Source of the DNA: Pseudidiomarina piscicola
GTDB lineage: Bacteria > Pseudomonadota > Gammaproteobacteria > Enterobacterales > Alteromonadaceae
Length of the DNA: 64,000 bases
Assembly (NCBI RefSeq): GCF_902806985.1
Contig: NZ_CADCXY010000001.1
Span: 806,001-870,000, forward strand
Direction: 5' to 3'
A model generated the notes under the pieces. The model had not been told where the DNA came from, did no database searches, and was given only the letters and a program-made list of their open reading frames with translations. The position numbers and the translations under genes are program-made. This document shows positions 10,911 through 20,516 of this stretch, in pieces. The stretch's first letter is position 1, and each line of letters begins with the position of its first letter.

Positions 10911-11605
10911 GACTCAGGCTCGATTGCCGGTGCAGTTATTTTACCTTGGTTAAGGTGAACTTGGCTGGGCAGGCTTTGTGCCAGCTTGAGGTCGTGGGTC
11001 ACGATGACAAACGCCGTGCCTAATTCACGATTCAGCTCTAACATGAGTGCCATCACCTGTTGTGCCGTTTCCGTATCTAAATTGCCGGTAGGTTCATCAG
11101 CTAAAACCACAGCTGGGTCGTTCGCCAGTGCACGGGCGATGGCAACACGTTGGCGCTCGCCACCAGAAAGCTCTGCGGGACGATGCTTGCCTCGTTCAGC
11201 AAGCCCCACGCGCTCGAGCAAGTGTTGGGCGACCGAGCGCGCCTGCTTGGCGGTTTTACCACTAATCAATAATGGCATTGCGACATTTTCTAGCGCCGTG
11301 AATTCTGGCAACAAGTGATGAAATTGATAGATAAAACCAAGTTCTTGATTACGCCAATCAGCGAGTGCCCTTGGCGACCAACGAGCGATATTAGTACCGC
11401 GAAAGTTAACTTCACCTTTGGTAGGTGAGTCTAAGCCGCCTAAACAGTGCAATAAGGTACTTTTACCTGAGCCAGAGCTGCCAACAATCGCCAACAGATC
11501 TCCCTCGTTTAGAGTGAGATCGACGCCCTGTAACACTTCAAGATCGTGGTTACCGTCCCAGTAGCTTTTGCCCACCTGCGTACAGCTCAATAATTGCGTT
11601 GTCAT
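10904..11605 (-). CDS. lolD: lipoprotein-releasing ABC transporter ATP-binding protein LolD
   Basis: This is the cytoplasmic ATPase of the LolCDE complex, 233 residues (identical in length to E. coli LolD). It carries Walker [13 protein letters not shown] (about 42-53), the Q-loop segment [20 protein letters not shown] that is typical of LolD/MacB ATPases, the signature [15 protein letters not shown] and Walker [13 protein letters not shown]. It lies between the two permease genes, 6 bp after lolC and overlapping lolE by 7 bp, so all three subunits should be made together. The operon is one of the essential envelope systems in this window and would serve the several lipoproteins predicted nearby. 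Confidence 0.96.
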   Translation of the reverse strand: MTTQLLSCTQVGKSYWDGNHDLEVLQGVDLTLNEGDLLAIVGSSGSGKSTLLHCLGGLDSPTKGEVNFRGTNIARWSPRALADWRNQELGFIYQFHHLLPEFTALENVAMPLLISGKTAKQARSVAQHLLERVGLAERGKHRPAELSGGERQRVAIARALANDPAVVLADEPTGNLDTETAQQVMALMLELNRELGTAFVIVTHDLKLAQSLPSQVHLNQGKITAPAIEPESC

Positions 11606-11611
11606 AAGTCC

Positions 11612-12856
11612 TTACTCATATCTAAGTGCATGGGCTGGCAATACACGACTAGCGCGCCAGGCAGGAAATAATGTCGCCAAAAACGTCAGTAATAGCGCAG
11701 CGATTACAGTCGCCGAAACTTGCCCGTAATCAATCACAACCGGCAAACCTTGCGGCCCAGCAAAGCTCAAATCTACTCCTAACGCACTGATAAAAGGATT
11801 AATATAGCTACTACCGAGTATCCCTAACAGCAGCCCCATCGAACAGCCAATAACGCCCGTTGTCATGCCCTGCATGACAATCATCCGCCGCACTTTATGG
11901 GGAGCTAAGCCCATGGTCGTTAAAATTGCGATATCACTACGCTTGTCTTGTACCACCATCATCAGCGACGACACTATATTGAACGCCGCAACCGCAATAA
12001 TTAAACCAAGTAACAAGTTAATCATGCGTTTTTCCATACTCACCGCATCGAACAAGTGCCCATAGCTTTCACGCCAACTTTGCACCCTAAAGCGATCATC
12101 AAGCTCAGCCGCCAGTTGTTCGGCTGCAGGTAGCGCCTGAAACGGATCATTAAAGTAGTAGCGTACCCCAGTTACTTGGTCTTGCGCTAGCCGCAATAGA
12201 CGTGCGAGATCGGCTCCATGCATGATCACTAAATGCTGATCCGCCTCTGATTGCATGCGCACCACTCCAGCGACGGTGACTAATCGCTGCGCCGGCACTA
12301 AGCCAAGCGGGGTGTAAATGCCGCCACCCGCGGCAATTAAGCGCACTTTGGCGCCTGGCCATACGCCTAGCTGCTGCGCTAGGGCGTAACCGAGCACCAC
12401 ATGATAACTTCCGGCGGTTAAGTCGATAGCACCGGCACTAAGGTGTTGCTGCAATGGTTGCAGCTGTATCGCGCTGTCTTGTGCTGCAGGGAAAACACCT
12501 TGTACGCTCACGGCTTGCAGTTGTTGGTCGCCTTGCAGTAATCCGGCACTGCTGACTTCCGGCACCACAGCGCGCTGCCCCACTGTCGATGGCAATGCGC
12601 TGATCAGCTCTTGCCAATCGGCAAAGCCTCTTTGTTGACGACTTTGCTCGGTGATCTTGAGCTGCGGCACCACTTGCAGAATTCTATTTTTCAGTTCAGC
12701 TTCAAAACCATTCATCACCGAACCGACAATAATCAGCGCCGCCACACCCAGCACTAAGCCCACCAAAGAAACTCGCTGAATAAAGCGGGTAAATCGTTGG
12801 CCGTGTCGGGCACGGGTATACCGCAGTCCGAGGAAAAGGGATAATGGTTGAAACAT
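11612..12856 (-). CDS. lolC: lipoprotein-releasing ABC transporter permease LolC
   Basis: This is the first gene of the lolCDE operon, 414 residues from the ATG at 12856. A longer reading from 12937 adds 27 residues (beginning MRRFHYACNA) that do not resemble the family; the shorter start gives MFQPLSLFLGLRYTRARHGQ, the normal LolC/E beginning. TM1 (VSLVGLVLGVAALIIVGSVMNGFE) with the MNGFEAELKNRIL signature is followed by a periplasmic domain to about residue 265 and three TM helices. Its periplasmic domain is expected to recruit LolA. The ribosome binding site before 12856 is weak, so the start is likely but not proven. Confidence 0.9.
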   Translation of the reverse strand: MFQPLSLFLGLRYTRARHGQRFTRFIQRVSLVGLVLGVAALIIVGSVMNGFEAELKNRILQVVPQLKITEQSRQQRGFADWQELISALPSTVGQRAVVPEVSSAGLLQGDQQLQAVSVQGVFPAAQDSAIQLQPLQQHLSAGAIDLTAGSYHVVLGYALAQQLGVWPGAKVRLIAAGGGIYTPLGLVPAQRLVTVAGVVRMQSEADQHLVIMHGADLARLLRLAQDQVTGVRYYFNDPFQALPAAEQLAAELDDRFRVQSWRESYGHLFDAVSMEKRMINLLLGLIIAVAAFNIVSSLMMVVQDKRSDIAILTTMGLAPHKVRRMIVMQGMTTGVIGCSMGLLLGILGSSYINPFISALGVDLSFAGPQGLPVVIDYGQVSATVIAALLLTFLATLFPAWRASRVLPAHALRYE

Positions 12857-12998
12857 AATGGTTTGCCGAGCGTCTCTGCTGTTTGTCGCCCCGCACCAAT
12901 ACAGGGTCGCGTTGCAAGCATAATGAAATCTGCGCACTGATCCAAGTGAGAGTTTCAGGTATACTTTCAGCTATCGAGAAGTTAACTAAGCAGGACCT

Positions 12999-15900
12999 AT
13001 GAGTAAGGCATCGATCCTAACCCCACCACGACCCTCTTCTGCACGTACTGATATCACCTGGCAAGGGCTTGCTGGTAGCAGTATTGCCTACGCACTCGCA
13101 CGGCTGATAGACCAACATGATCGCCCGCTGCTGATTGTCACGCCAGATGCGCCGCAAGCGCACAGGTTAGAGCATGAAATCAGTTACCTAAGTGCTAAAG
13201 GTAGCCAAGTGTTGGTGTTTCCCGATTGGGAAACCTTGCCCTACGATAGTTTTTCGCCTCATCAGGACATTCTATCCGAGCGGTTGAGTGTGCTGGCGCA
13301 ACTACCGAGCATGCAAGATGGCGCGCTGATCGTTTCGCTAAATACTTTGTTGCACCGTATTGCTCCCACGGACTATGTAAGCGGGCAAGCCTTGCAAGTG
13401 CAAAAGGGGCAACAACTCGACGGCCATCGTCTTCGGCAGCGACTCGAGCGAGCCGGCTATCGCCATGTGAATCAAGTGATGGAACATGGTGAGTTTTGTG
13501 CCCGCGGCTCATTACTTGACCTCTTCCCGATGGGCAGTGCCATTCCGTATCGCATTGACTTTTTTGACGACGAAGTCGACTCCATCCGCACCTTCGATCC
13601 GGATTCGCAACTGTCTGCGGCAGAAGTGGATGCTATCGATTTATTGCCCGCGCATGAGTTCCCCACGACACCTACGGCAATAGAAGGCTTTCGCCAACGC
13701 TATCGTGACTTGTTCGACGCCTCTAATGAACGTGATTCGGTGTACTACCAGGTATCGCAGGGGCAACTTCCAGGCGGCGTGGAATACTATTTACCGCTAT
13801 TTTTTGAGACTACCGCGACCCTATTTGATTACTTGCCCGAAGATACCCTTTTGGTGACCTTTGGTGATCTACAAGGTAGCCTCGATCAGTTATGGCACGA
13901 TATTAATCAACGCTATGATCAGCGTCGCTACGACCGTTTGCGCCCGTTGCTACCACCGCAGCAGTTATTCATGCCGGTCGACCAGGTTCATCAGCGCTTC
14001 AAACAATTGCCTCGCATACGAGCTTTTGTGCCCGAAGACAAGCCACAACCGGGCCGCAAAGACTTTGCCACCACCGGTATTGGTGAAATAGCCTTAAACC
14101 ATCAGTTAAAAGATCCCTTGCAGGCACTTAGCAGCAAGTTAAAAGAGTTCTTTAACAACAATTATAAAGTCGTATTTGCCTGTGAAACAGCAGGTCGTCG
14201 CGAATCACTGCGCGAGCTGTTGGCGCCGCTCAAGCTTGACTTACAAGAGCTGGAACACCTTACCGATATTCACCAGCACGCTGCGACCAGCGCCATTACC
14301 GTAGCACCTATTGTCAATTCATTCGTACTCGATGACGCCAAGTTAGCGGTTATTACTGAGACCGAATTATTAGGCAACCGCATTGCTCAACGACGCCGTC
14401 GCGATCAGAAAGCTACGGTTTCCAGCGATCAAATGGTACGCAACCTTGCGGAGCTAAAAATAGGTCAACCTTTGGTGCACATTGATCACGGCGTAGGCCG
14501 CTATCAAGGCTTACAAACCATAGAAACCGGTGGCATGACCACTGAGTTTGTCACCATCGAGTACGCCAGTAACAGTAAACTCTTCGTTCCCGTTGCCTCG
14601 CTACATGTATTGTCACGATACAGTGGCGGTGAAGAAGCCAGTGCACCCTTGCATAAATTAGGCAGTGATACCTGGGAACGCGCGAAACGTAAAGCTGCCG
14701 AAAAGGTACGCGACGTAGCCGCCGAATTACTTGATGTCTACGCCCGCCGTGAGGCGAAGCCCGGGTACCAATACCAGCTAGACAATGACGAATACCAACG
14801 GTTCGCCAACAGCTTCCCGTTTGAGGAAACCGACGACCAACGCAACGCTATTCAGGCGGTGTTAGACGACATGCAATCAGAGCGTGCCATGGATCGCTTG
14901 GTGTGCGGTGATGTCGGCTTTGGTAAAACCGAAGTAGCCATGCGCGCGGCGTTCGTCTCGGTGAACGACGGTAAGCAGGTTGCGGTGTTAGTACCAACCA
15001 CACTGCTGGCCCAACAACACTTTGAGAACTTTAAAGACCGCTTTGCCGACTGGCCCATGCGTATCGAAGTATTATCACGCTTCAAAACAGCCAAGCAAAC
15101 CCAACAAATTCTGACAGACGTTGAGGCCGGTAAGGTCGACATCGTGATAGGCACGCACAAGCTACTGCAAGGCACAATAAAGTTCCAAGACCTGGGTTTA
15201 CTTATCGTTGATGAAGAACACCGCTTTGGCGTGCGACAGAAAGAGTCTATCAAGCGCTTAAGAGCCGACGTTGATATTCTTACACTCACCGCTACGCCTA
15301 TTCCGCGAACCTTAAACATGGCAATGAATGGGGTCCGTGATCTTTCAATTATCGCCACCCCTCCGGCGAAGCGCTTAGCGGTGAAAACCTTTGTTCGTGA
15401 GTACGACGCGCCAACGATTCGTGAAGCCGTACTGCGAGAAATACTCCGCGGTGGGCAAGTTTACTTTCTGCACAATAATGTTGAAACCATCAATAAAACC
15501 GCCCGTGAAATTGAAGAGTTAGTGCCTGAGGCACGCGTTACTATCGCCCACGGCCAAATGCGTGAGCGCGAGCTGGAACGCATTATGTCTGATTTCTATC
15601 ACCAGCGTTATAATGTATTGGTGTGTACCACCATTATCGAAACCGGAATTGATGTACCAACCGCCAATACCATTATCATGGACCGTGCTGATCACTTAGG
15701 TCTTGCGCAAATGCATCAGTTGCGCGGTCGCGTAGGACGTTCGCACCATCAAGCCTACGCCTATTTGTTGACACCACACCCAAAACGAATGACCAAAGAC
15801 GCACTCAAGCGACTTGAGGCCATTGCGCAGCTCGAAGACTTGGGCGCTGGCTTTATGTTAGCAACCCATGACTTGGAGATCCGTGGTGCCGGCGAACTTC

Positions 15901-16472
15901 TTGGCGACGACCAAAGCGGTCAAATCGAAACTATTGGTTTTACCCTGTATATGGACATGCTCGAACAAGCGGTGACAGCACTGCGTGAAGGTAAAGAGCC
16001 GGCTCTAGACACCCTGTTGCAAGCACAAAGTGAAGTGGACCTGCGCGTTCCGGCGCTGCTACCCGAGCACTATATTGCCGATGTTACGCTACGACTAAGT
16101 ATGTATAAACGCATCGCCAGTGCAGAGTCAGCCGATGATTTACGCGCACTGCAAGTAGAAATGATCGACCGTTTTGGTTTGTTGCCCGATGCAGCTAAGA
16201 ACCTTATTCGCATCACTCAATTGCGTAACCATGCGGGCCGTCTTGGCATTCAGAAAATAGACGGCGGTCCGCAAGGCATTAGTCTGGAATTTGCCGCTGA
16301 CACTAAAGTGAGCGCTGATTATCTAATTGAGTTGATTCAAACTGCACCGCAAGACTACAAGCTGGAAGGGCCTGCACGTTTACGTATTCTTGGTAAAATT
16401 GAAGATACTCAAGCACGACTGAAACTGGTAGAGTCGCTACTAGATGATTTTGCAGAACACCTGCAACGCTAA
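12999..16472 (+). CDS. mfd: transcription-repair coupling factor Mfd
   Basis: Mfd removes RNA polymerase stalled at DNA lesions and recruits UvrA. The 1157 residues (E. coli 1148) contain a UvrB-homologous N-terminal module (residues about 20-350), the RNA-polymerase-interacting domain beginning near residue 487 with GQPLVHIDHGVGRYQG, and RecG-like translocase motifs. Walker A is GDVGFGKTE at about 637-645 and the DEEH box is in IVDEEHRFGVRQK near 737. Further motifs are TATPIPRTLNMAM, the translocation segment TTIIETGIDVP, and QLRGRVGRS. A C-terminal TRCF domain closes it. It is divergent from lolC with 142 bp between; a TATACT at 12960-12965 could be a -10 element. The next gene follows within 10 bp. 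Confidence 0.97.
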   Translation: MSKASILTPPRPSSARTDITWQGLAGSSIAYALARLIDQHDRPLLIVTPDAPQAHRLEHEISYLSAKGSQVLVFPDWETLPYDSFSPHQDILSERLSVLAQLPSMQDGALIVSLNTLLHRIAPTDYVSGQALQVQKGQQLDGHRLRQRLERAGYRHVNQVMEHGEFCARGSLLDLFPMGSAIPYRIDFFDDEVDSIRTFDPDSQLSAAEVDAIDLLPAHEFPTTPTAIEGFRQRYRDLFDASNERDSVYYQVSQGQLPGGVEYYLPLFFETTATLFDYLPEDTLLVTFGDLQGSLDQLWHDINQRYDQRRYDRLRPLLPPQQLFMPVDQVHQRFKQLPRIRAFVPEDKPQPGRKDFATTGIGEIALNHQLKDPLQALSSKLKEFFNNNYKVVFACETAGRRESLRELLAPLKLDLQELEHLTDIHQHAATSAITVAPIVNSFVLDDAKLAVITETELLGNRIAQRRRRDQKATVSSDQMVRNLAELKIGQPLVHIDHGVGRYQGLQTIETGGMTTEFVTIEYASNSKLFVPVASLHVLSRYSGGEEASAPLHKLGSDTWERAKRKAAEKVRDVAAELLDVYARREAKPGYQYQLDNDEYQRFANSFPFEETDDQRNAIQAVLDDMQSERAMDRLVCGDVGFGKTEVAMRAAFVSVNDGKQVAVLVPTTLLAQQHFENFKDRFADWPMRIEVLSRFKTAKQTQQILTDVEAGKVDIVIGTHKLLQGTIKFQDLGLLIVDEEHRFGVRQKESIKRLRADVDILTLTATPIPRTLNMAMNGVRDLSIIATPPAKRLAVKTFVREYDAPTIREAVLREILRGGQVYFLHNNVETINKTAREIEELVPEARVTIAHGQMRERELERIMSDFYHQRYNVLVCTTIIETGIDVPTANTIIMDRADHLGLAQMHQLRGRVGRSHHQAYAYLLTPHPKRMTKDALKRLEAIAQLEDLGAGFMLATHDLEIRGAGELLGDDQSGQIETIGFTLYMDMLEQAVTALREGKEPALDTLLQAQSEVDLRVPALLPEHYIADVTLRLSMYKRIASAESADDLRALQVEMIDRFGLLPDAAKNLIRITQLRNHAGRLGIQKIDGGPQGISLEFAADTKVSADYLIELIQTAPQDYKLEGPARLRILGKIEDTQARLKLVESLLDDFAEHLQR

Positions 16473-16482
16473 GGATATGGAT

Positions 16483-17616
16483 ATGGCCCGAGACTCACTT
16501 TGGCAACACATCACTAAAGTTAGTAAAAGTGCATTGGTGATCGCCGCTTTAGTTAGCGGTCCCGGTGCACTGGCACAAGACGATTACGATACCTGGCGAT
16601 GGTTCGAAATTGAAGTATTAGTGTTCAAGCACACCTCGAATCAAGCTGAAGTTGAAAGTTTCAATTCGCAGGGCCCGTCGGCACCGAGCACCGTTAGTTA
16701 CGACCCGCTTCCCAGCTACTATGTGCCAGATAGCCGTGCCGCCGTGCGAGATCTGCCTGAATGTGACGTGCCGACGGTTATACCAACGTTCAGCCGTGAT
16801 TCACTTTGGTGCGTTCGACCATGGGAGCTCAGTGACTGGTTGCCCATGAACTGGCATCAACCAGCGCAGGCATTAGCACAACTCGAGGTTGCTCCAGCGA
16901 CAGTGATCAGCGGCCCGGGTGGGCCGGTGCAAGAAGCTTTTGGGCCTTACTTAGCACCTGCGGAGCAACATGAACTTAGCGAAATGCGTGAACAAATCGT
17001 GCGCCGAGGTGTTGGCGAACCGCTATTGCACATGAGTTGGTACCAACCTGTTTTTGAAAAAGGACAGAATCGTCACGTTCGCTTATTTGGTGGTCGTAAT
17101 TTTGGTAAAGACTACGCACCAAGCGGCTACCCTTATGCCGCAGAAACCTCGGAATTTGAAAGCTTACAAGACAACGGCACCAAGCCAGCTCCAGACGTGA
17201 GTATCAAAGAACGACTAACACAGCTGATTGAACTTCAACAACAAGGTGAGCTTCAATTCACCGCCCGTACTGAAGACCAGCCCCTAGCCCCACCGCTGAA
17301 AATTGAACAGCCACCACAGCCCGAGCCGGTTTGGGAGCTTGACGGTAGCCTTCACGTTTACTTAGTCGGCAATTACTTGCATATCGCCAGTGATCTTGAG
17401 TTACGTCAGCCGCAGATGACCATGTGGCAACCCGCAGAGCTCACAGCACAAGCCGACCAGGCATTGCAAGGCGTTACCAGCGGCAGCTTTTTACGTAGTT
17501 TTAAGTTACAGCAGCTGCGACGAGTGATTAGCCATGAAACGCATTACTTTGATCATCCGAAACTCGGTTTTGCGATACAAATACGCCGCACACCGCTTTC
17601 CGCTCGACGTTACTAG
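16483..17616 (+). CDS. CsiV-like periplasmic protein
   Basis: From the ATG at 16483 this is 377 residues. That start has AAGGA at 16471-16475 with 7-nt spacing, better than the ATG at 16477 or the in-frame codon at 16444, which lies inside mfd. A signal peptide is clear (KSALVIAALVSGPGALAQ, cleavage likely after ALA). The first mature segment, DTWRWFEIEVLVFKH, is the hallmark of the CsiV family, and the C-terminal SLHVYLVGNYLHIASDLEL also fits. In Vibrio cholerae CsiV binds peptidoglycan and supports LpoA/PBP1A cell-wall synthesis. Position directly after mfd is known in related genera. The function here is inferred from the family; no catalytic site is expected. Confidence 0.78.
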   Translation: MARDSLWQHITKVSKSALVIAALVSGPGALAQDDYDTWRWFEIEVLVFKHTSNQAEVESFNSQGPSAPSTVSYDPLPSYYVPDSRAAVRDLPECDVPTVIPTFSRDSLWCVRPWELSDWLPMNWHQPAQALAQLEVAPATVISGPGGPVQEAFGPYLAPAEQHELSEMREQIVRRGVGEPLLHMSWYQPVFEKGQNRHVRLFGGRNFGKDYAPSGYPYAAETSEFESLQDNGTKPAPDVSIKERLTQLIELQQQGELQFTARTEDQPLAPPLKIEQPPQPEPVWELDGSLHVYLVGNYLHIASDLELRQPQMTMWQPAELTAQADQALQGVTSGSFLRSFKLQQLRRVISHETHYFDHPKLGFAIQIRRTPLSARRY

Positions 17617-17639
17617 CGAGTGATTGAAGGGAATCTGCT

Positions 17640-18134
17640 ATGGAAAAGTATGAAGAATTACTATTGGCTCTGCGCAAAGTCATCCGCGCGACGGATCTGC
17701 ACTCGAAGCAACTCCATAAACTGACGGGTCTTACGGCGCCCCAGTTACTTATTTTACGCGAAGTTGCTGCTGCCCCAACGGGCATTACGGCCAGTGCAGT
17801 CGCACAAAACATAACGCTTAGCCCGGCCACTGTGAGCAACGTTATTGATCGGCTCGAACAGCGCGAGCTACTGCACCGTGAACGCAGCACGCAAGACCGC
17901 AGACGTGTGGTACTGTCGCTCACCGCCCGAGGCGTCGAGCGGATGAAGGCCGCACCGCGGCCACTACAAGATAATTTTATTAACAAGTTTCAAGCCTTAG
18001 CCGATTGGGAACAATCACAACTGTTGTCCTCAATGCAACGCATCGCAGCCATGATGGATGCCGAACGCCTTGACGCGGCGGAAGTACTCGAAGTAGGAAC
18101 CTATGAACAACAACAATTCAGCCAAAATGATTAA
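17640..18134 (+). CDS. MarR family transcriptional regulator
   Basis: This 164-residue protein has the MarR winged-helix layout: an N-terminal dimer helix, then LTAPQLLILREVAAAPTGITAS, the recognition helix region ITLSPATVSNVIDRLEQRELLHRERS, and the wing STQDRRRVVLSLTARGVER, with a C-terminal dimerisation helix. The DRR in the wing is the family signature. It lies 23 bp after the CsiV-like gene and its 3' end overlaps the nuclease gene by 32 bp, so it is probably part of a run from mfd to the nuclease. MarR proteins often respond to phenolic or oxidising ligands, but no ligand can be named here. Confidence 0.9.
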   Translation: MEKYEELLLALRKVIRATDLHSKQLHKLTGLTAPQLLILREVAAAPTGITASAVAQNITLSPATVSNVIDRLEQRELLHRERSTQDRRRVVLSLTARGVERMKAAPRPLQDNFINKFQALADWEQSQLLSSMQRIAAMMDAERLDAAEVLEVGTYEQQQFSQND

Positions 18135-19902
18135 CGGATATCGTTTACTACTCGCCGCTGCTGCGGTCATCAGTTTAACGGCATGCTCGTCGTCAACAAA
18201 CGAAGCCAATACAGCGCTTGCACAGTGCGAAACTCAGCTCAGTTTGCCCGCCATTCAAGGTTCGACTGCACAGTCACCTTATCTGGACCAACACGTGACT
18301 GTTAGCGGTATCGTTACCGCTAGTTGGCAACAAAGCCAGGAGCTTGGTGGTTTTTTCATGCAACAAACGACTGCCGAGCAAACCGCCGGAATTTTCGTAC
18401 GCACCAGTGAGCGCGAGGTGAAAGCAGGCGATCTAATTAAGGTCAGCGGTGTGGTGCGTGAACATCAACAACTGACTCAACTAGATACCGTTGAGCAGGT
18501 GCTCATTTGTGGCCATACCGAGCTACCAAAGCCGAAAGAACTGCGATTGCCGGTAGCAACGCAAGCCGTGTTGGAGCAACTGGAAGGCCAGTACGTCAAT
18601 TTGCCACAACAGTTAGTCGTGAACGGCACCTACTTACTTGGACGTCACGGCAGCTTCGATGTCGCCAGCGAACGCCTGTACACGCCAACTCAAGTCGCCG
18701 CTCCAGGTGCTGCCGCCCGCGCCCATGCCAAGAATAATGCGCTTAAACGCCTGGTTATCGATGACAATCAAGCACCTTCACCCGCGGTTGTCCCCTACCC
18801 GTCACCGGAACTAACTGCCGCAACGCCTTTACGCAGTGGCGACCACGTAACAAACGTCAGCGGTATTTTAAGCGAATATAATGGAAGTTATCGTATTCAG
18901 CCTACCTCAGAGTTGGTGTTTCACGCTCGTCATCCGCGTCCAAAACCACCAGCTAAATCCGATGACCCGAGGGTGCTGCGGGTTGCAACTTTTAACGTGC
19001 TGAATTATTTCAATGGTGAGGGAGCAACTCATCAATTTCCAACCGACCGAGGGGCCGAAACTGCAGCGGACTTTGCCCGTCAAGAGGCTAAAATTATTGC
19101 GGCGCTGGCTGCTTTAGATGCCGACGTGGTTGGCCTTATGGAACTTGAAAACGACGGCTACAACGAGCATAGCGCCATTGTTCGGCTGACCGAACAGCTC
19201 GCCCAAGCAACCAATCAGCCATGGCAGTTTGTGCGTGCAGCAGAAAACCAGTTTGGCGATGCGTCGATTACCAATGGTTTGATTTATCGCGCCGACCGAG
19301 TAACCACCATTGGTCAACCATTAACGATTACCACCGGTCCCTTTAGCAATCGTAGCCGTTACCCGCTGATCCAACGTCTGCGGCCACAAGGCTCGCAAGA
19401 AGCCTTTGTGATTGCAATTAATCACTTTAAATCAAAAGGCTCTTGCCCGCGCGATGCTAACGACCCCAATGCCAATCAAAATGATGGCCAAGGCTGCTGG
19501 AACCAAGTTCGCAGCGAGTCGGCGCAGTTACTTGTAGATATCATGCAAGACCAGCCCGTGTTAGCGCAAACGCCAGCCCAGATAGTATTAGGCGATTTTA
19601 ATGCGTACGCACAAGAAGACCCAATTAAGGTAATGACTGACGCTGGTTTTCATAACCGCAGTCAGCATTTCGAGCCCAACGGCTATTCCTATGTGTACGA
19701 CGCCCAGGCGGGTAGCCTAGACCACGTGCTGGTGTCAGCCGCATTGCACGGACGGGTACTGAACCAGCAACATTGGTACATTAACGCCGACGAGCCACCT
19801 GCATTAAGTTATGAGGGCTATCAAGACAACCCTAAATGGTATGCCCCGACACCTTATCGTTCATCGGATCACGACCCAATCATTACCGATATACAATTTT
19901 AG
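18103..19902 (+). CDS. ExeM/NucH-like extracellular endonuclease, predicted lipoprotein
   Basis: The 599-residue protein starts with a lipoprotein signal peptide ending in the lipobox LTAC (cysteine at residue 28). A YhcR-type OB-fold segment (about 45-140; HVTVSGIVTASWQQ) is followed by an endonuclease/exonuclease/phosphatase domain from about residue 290. That domain shows RVATFNVLNYFNGEG, ADVVGLMELEND, INHFKSKGSCP, VLGDFNAY and the terminal SSDHDPIITD. These are the metal-binding and catalytic blocks of the DNase I superfamily; ExeM of Shewanella degrades extracellular DNA in biofilms. The ATG at 18103 has AGGA 4 nt upstream; an ATG at 18127 lacks a site. Membrane anchoring through a lipid would hold the nuclease at the cell surface or periplasm. 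Confidence 0.88.
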   Translation: MNNNNSAKMINGYRLLLAAAAVISLTACSSSTNEANTALAQCETQLSLPAIQGSTAQSPYLDQHVTVSGIVTASWQQSQELGGFFMQQTTAEQTAGIFVRTSEREVKAGDLIKVSGVVREHQQLTQLDTVEQVLICGHTELPKPKELRLPVATQAVLEQLEGQYVNLPQQLVVNGTYLLGRHGSFDVASERLYTPTQVAAPGAAARAHAKNNALKRLVIDDNQAPSPAVVPYPSPELTAATPLRSGDHVTNVSGILSEYNGSYRIQPTSELVFHARHPRPKPPAKSDDPRVLRVATFNVLNYFNGEGATHQFPTDRGAETAADFARQEAKIIAALAALDADVVGLMELENDGYNEHSAIVRLTEQLAQATNQPWQFVRAAENQFGDASITNGLIYRADRVTTIGQPLTITTGPFSNRSRYPLIQRLRPQGSQEAFVIAINHFKSKGSCPRDANDPNANQNDGQGCWNQVRSESAQLLVDIMQDQPVLAQTPAQIVLGDFNAYAQEDPIKVMTDAGFHNRSQHFEPNGYSYVYDAQAGSLDHVLVSAALHGRVLNQQHWYINADEPPALSYEGYQDNPKWYAPTPYRSSDHDPIITDIQF

Positions 19903-19926
19903 TCGTGTACTTGTCACAGCCTGCGC

Positions 19927-19965
19927 TCCTGTTGCATCTTATACTCTAGAAACATTGCAACAGGA
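19927..19965 (+). promoter_or_regulatory. 10-bp perfect inverted repeat covering the ECF sigma ribosome binding site
   Basis: TCCTGTTGCA at 19927-19936 and TGCAACAGGA at 19956-19965 are perfect reverse complements with a 19-nt spacer. The right arm contains the AGGA at 19962-19965 used by the sigma gene start at 19971. The spacer contains TATACT at 19940-19945, which looks like a -10 box. Two readings are possible: an operator that flanks a promoter, or an mRNA stem that hides the ribosome binding site if transcription starts further upstream. The sequence alone does not decide. Confidence 0.6.
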
Positions 19966-19970
19966 TGCGC

Positions 19971-20516
19971 ATGGCTACGACCGGATTTGCTCAATCTATC
20001 TCTGCGGGAACAATCAAAGGTGCACAACGTGGCCGCCAGGATTGCCAGCGGGTGCTATTTGAGACCTTTCAGCCAAGTGTTCAACGCCTACTCACCGGCA
20101 TCTGTCGCGACTCAGAGTTAGCCCGTGATCTAACCCAAGATGTCTTTATTCAGGCATTTAATAAACTCGCCCAACTGCGCGATGTCAATGCGTTCGGTGG
20201 CTGGCTCAAACAGCTAAGTATCAATACAGCCCTGTCACATTTTCGACGGCCGCAGCATCTTTCCGTAGCAGAGCACGACGAAAATCAACTCGACGCCAGC
20301 GACTGGTTAAGCCAAACCGATTGGTTACAGCAACTTGATAACATTGAGCAGTTGCTAGCAACGCTTGATGATCACGAGTACCAATTAATATGGTTATACC
20401 TCGTTGAAGGCTACAGCCATGACGAGTTAGCTGCGCTTTTTGAAGTGAATGCAGCAACCGTACGCCAACGTTATCATCGCGCACTCAAGAAATTACGTCA
20501 GAGGACTCAACCATGA
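19971..20516 (+). CDS. ECF-type RNA polymerase sigma factor
   Basis: From the ATG at 19971 (AGGA at 5-nt spacing; the ATG at 19965 overlaps that site) the protein has 181 residues. Sigma region 2 is seen as ELARDLTQDVFIQAFNKL followed by FGGWLKQLSINTALSHFRR. Region 4 is LYLVEGYSHDELAALFEV followed by NAATVRQRYHRALKKLRQR, a helix-turn-helix for -35 recognition. Linker length and the absence of regions 1 and 3 mark an extracytoplasmic-function type. The stop overlaps the next gene by ATGA, and that gene has the shape of a membrane anti-sigma factor, so a classical sigma/anti-sigma pair is inferred. A perfect inverted repeat precedes the gene. Confidence 0.9.
   Translation: MATTGFAQSISAGTIKGAQRGRQDCQRVLFETFQPSVQRLLTGICRDSELARDLTQDVFIQAFNKLAQLRDVNAFGGWLKQLSINTALSHFRRPQHLSVAEHDENQLDASDWLSQTDWLQQLDNIEQLLATLDDHEYQLIWLYLVEGYSHDELAALFEVNAATVRQRYHRALKKLRQRTQP

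Noticed and set aside
12857-12937. 27-residue N-terminal extension of LolC
   Set aside because: The added residues do not resemble the LolC/E family, and the ATG at 12856 gives the standard beginning.
14852-15358. 168-codon open frame antisense to mfd
   Set aside because: Composition is that of a shadow frame (Ser, Arg, Cys rich), there is no ribosome binding site, and mfd motifs on the plus strand are conserved across it.
17528-17986. 152-codon open frame antisense to the CsiV-like and MarR genes
   Set aside because: It crosses two well-supported genes, is rich in Arg and Ser, and has no recognisable domain or start signal.
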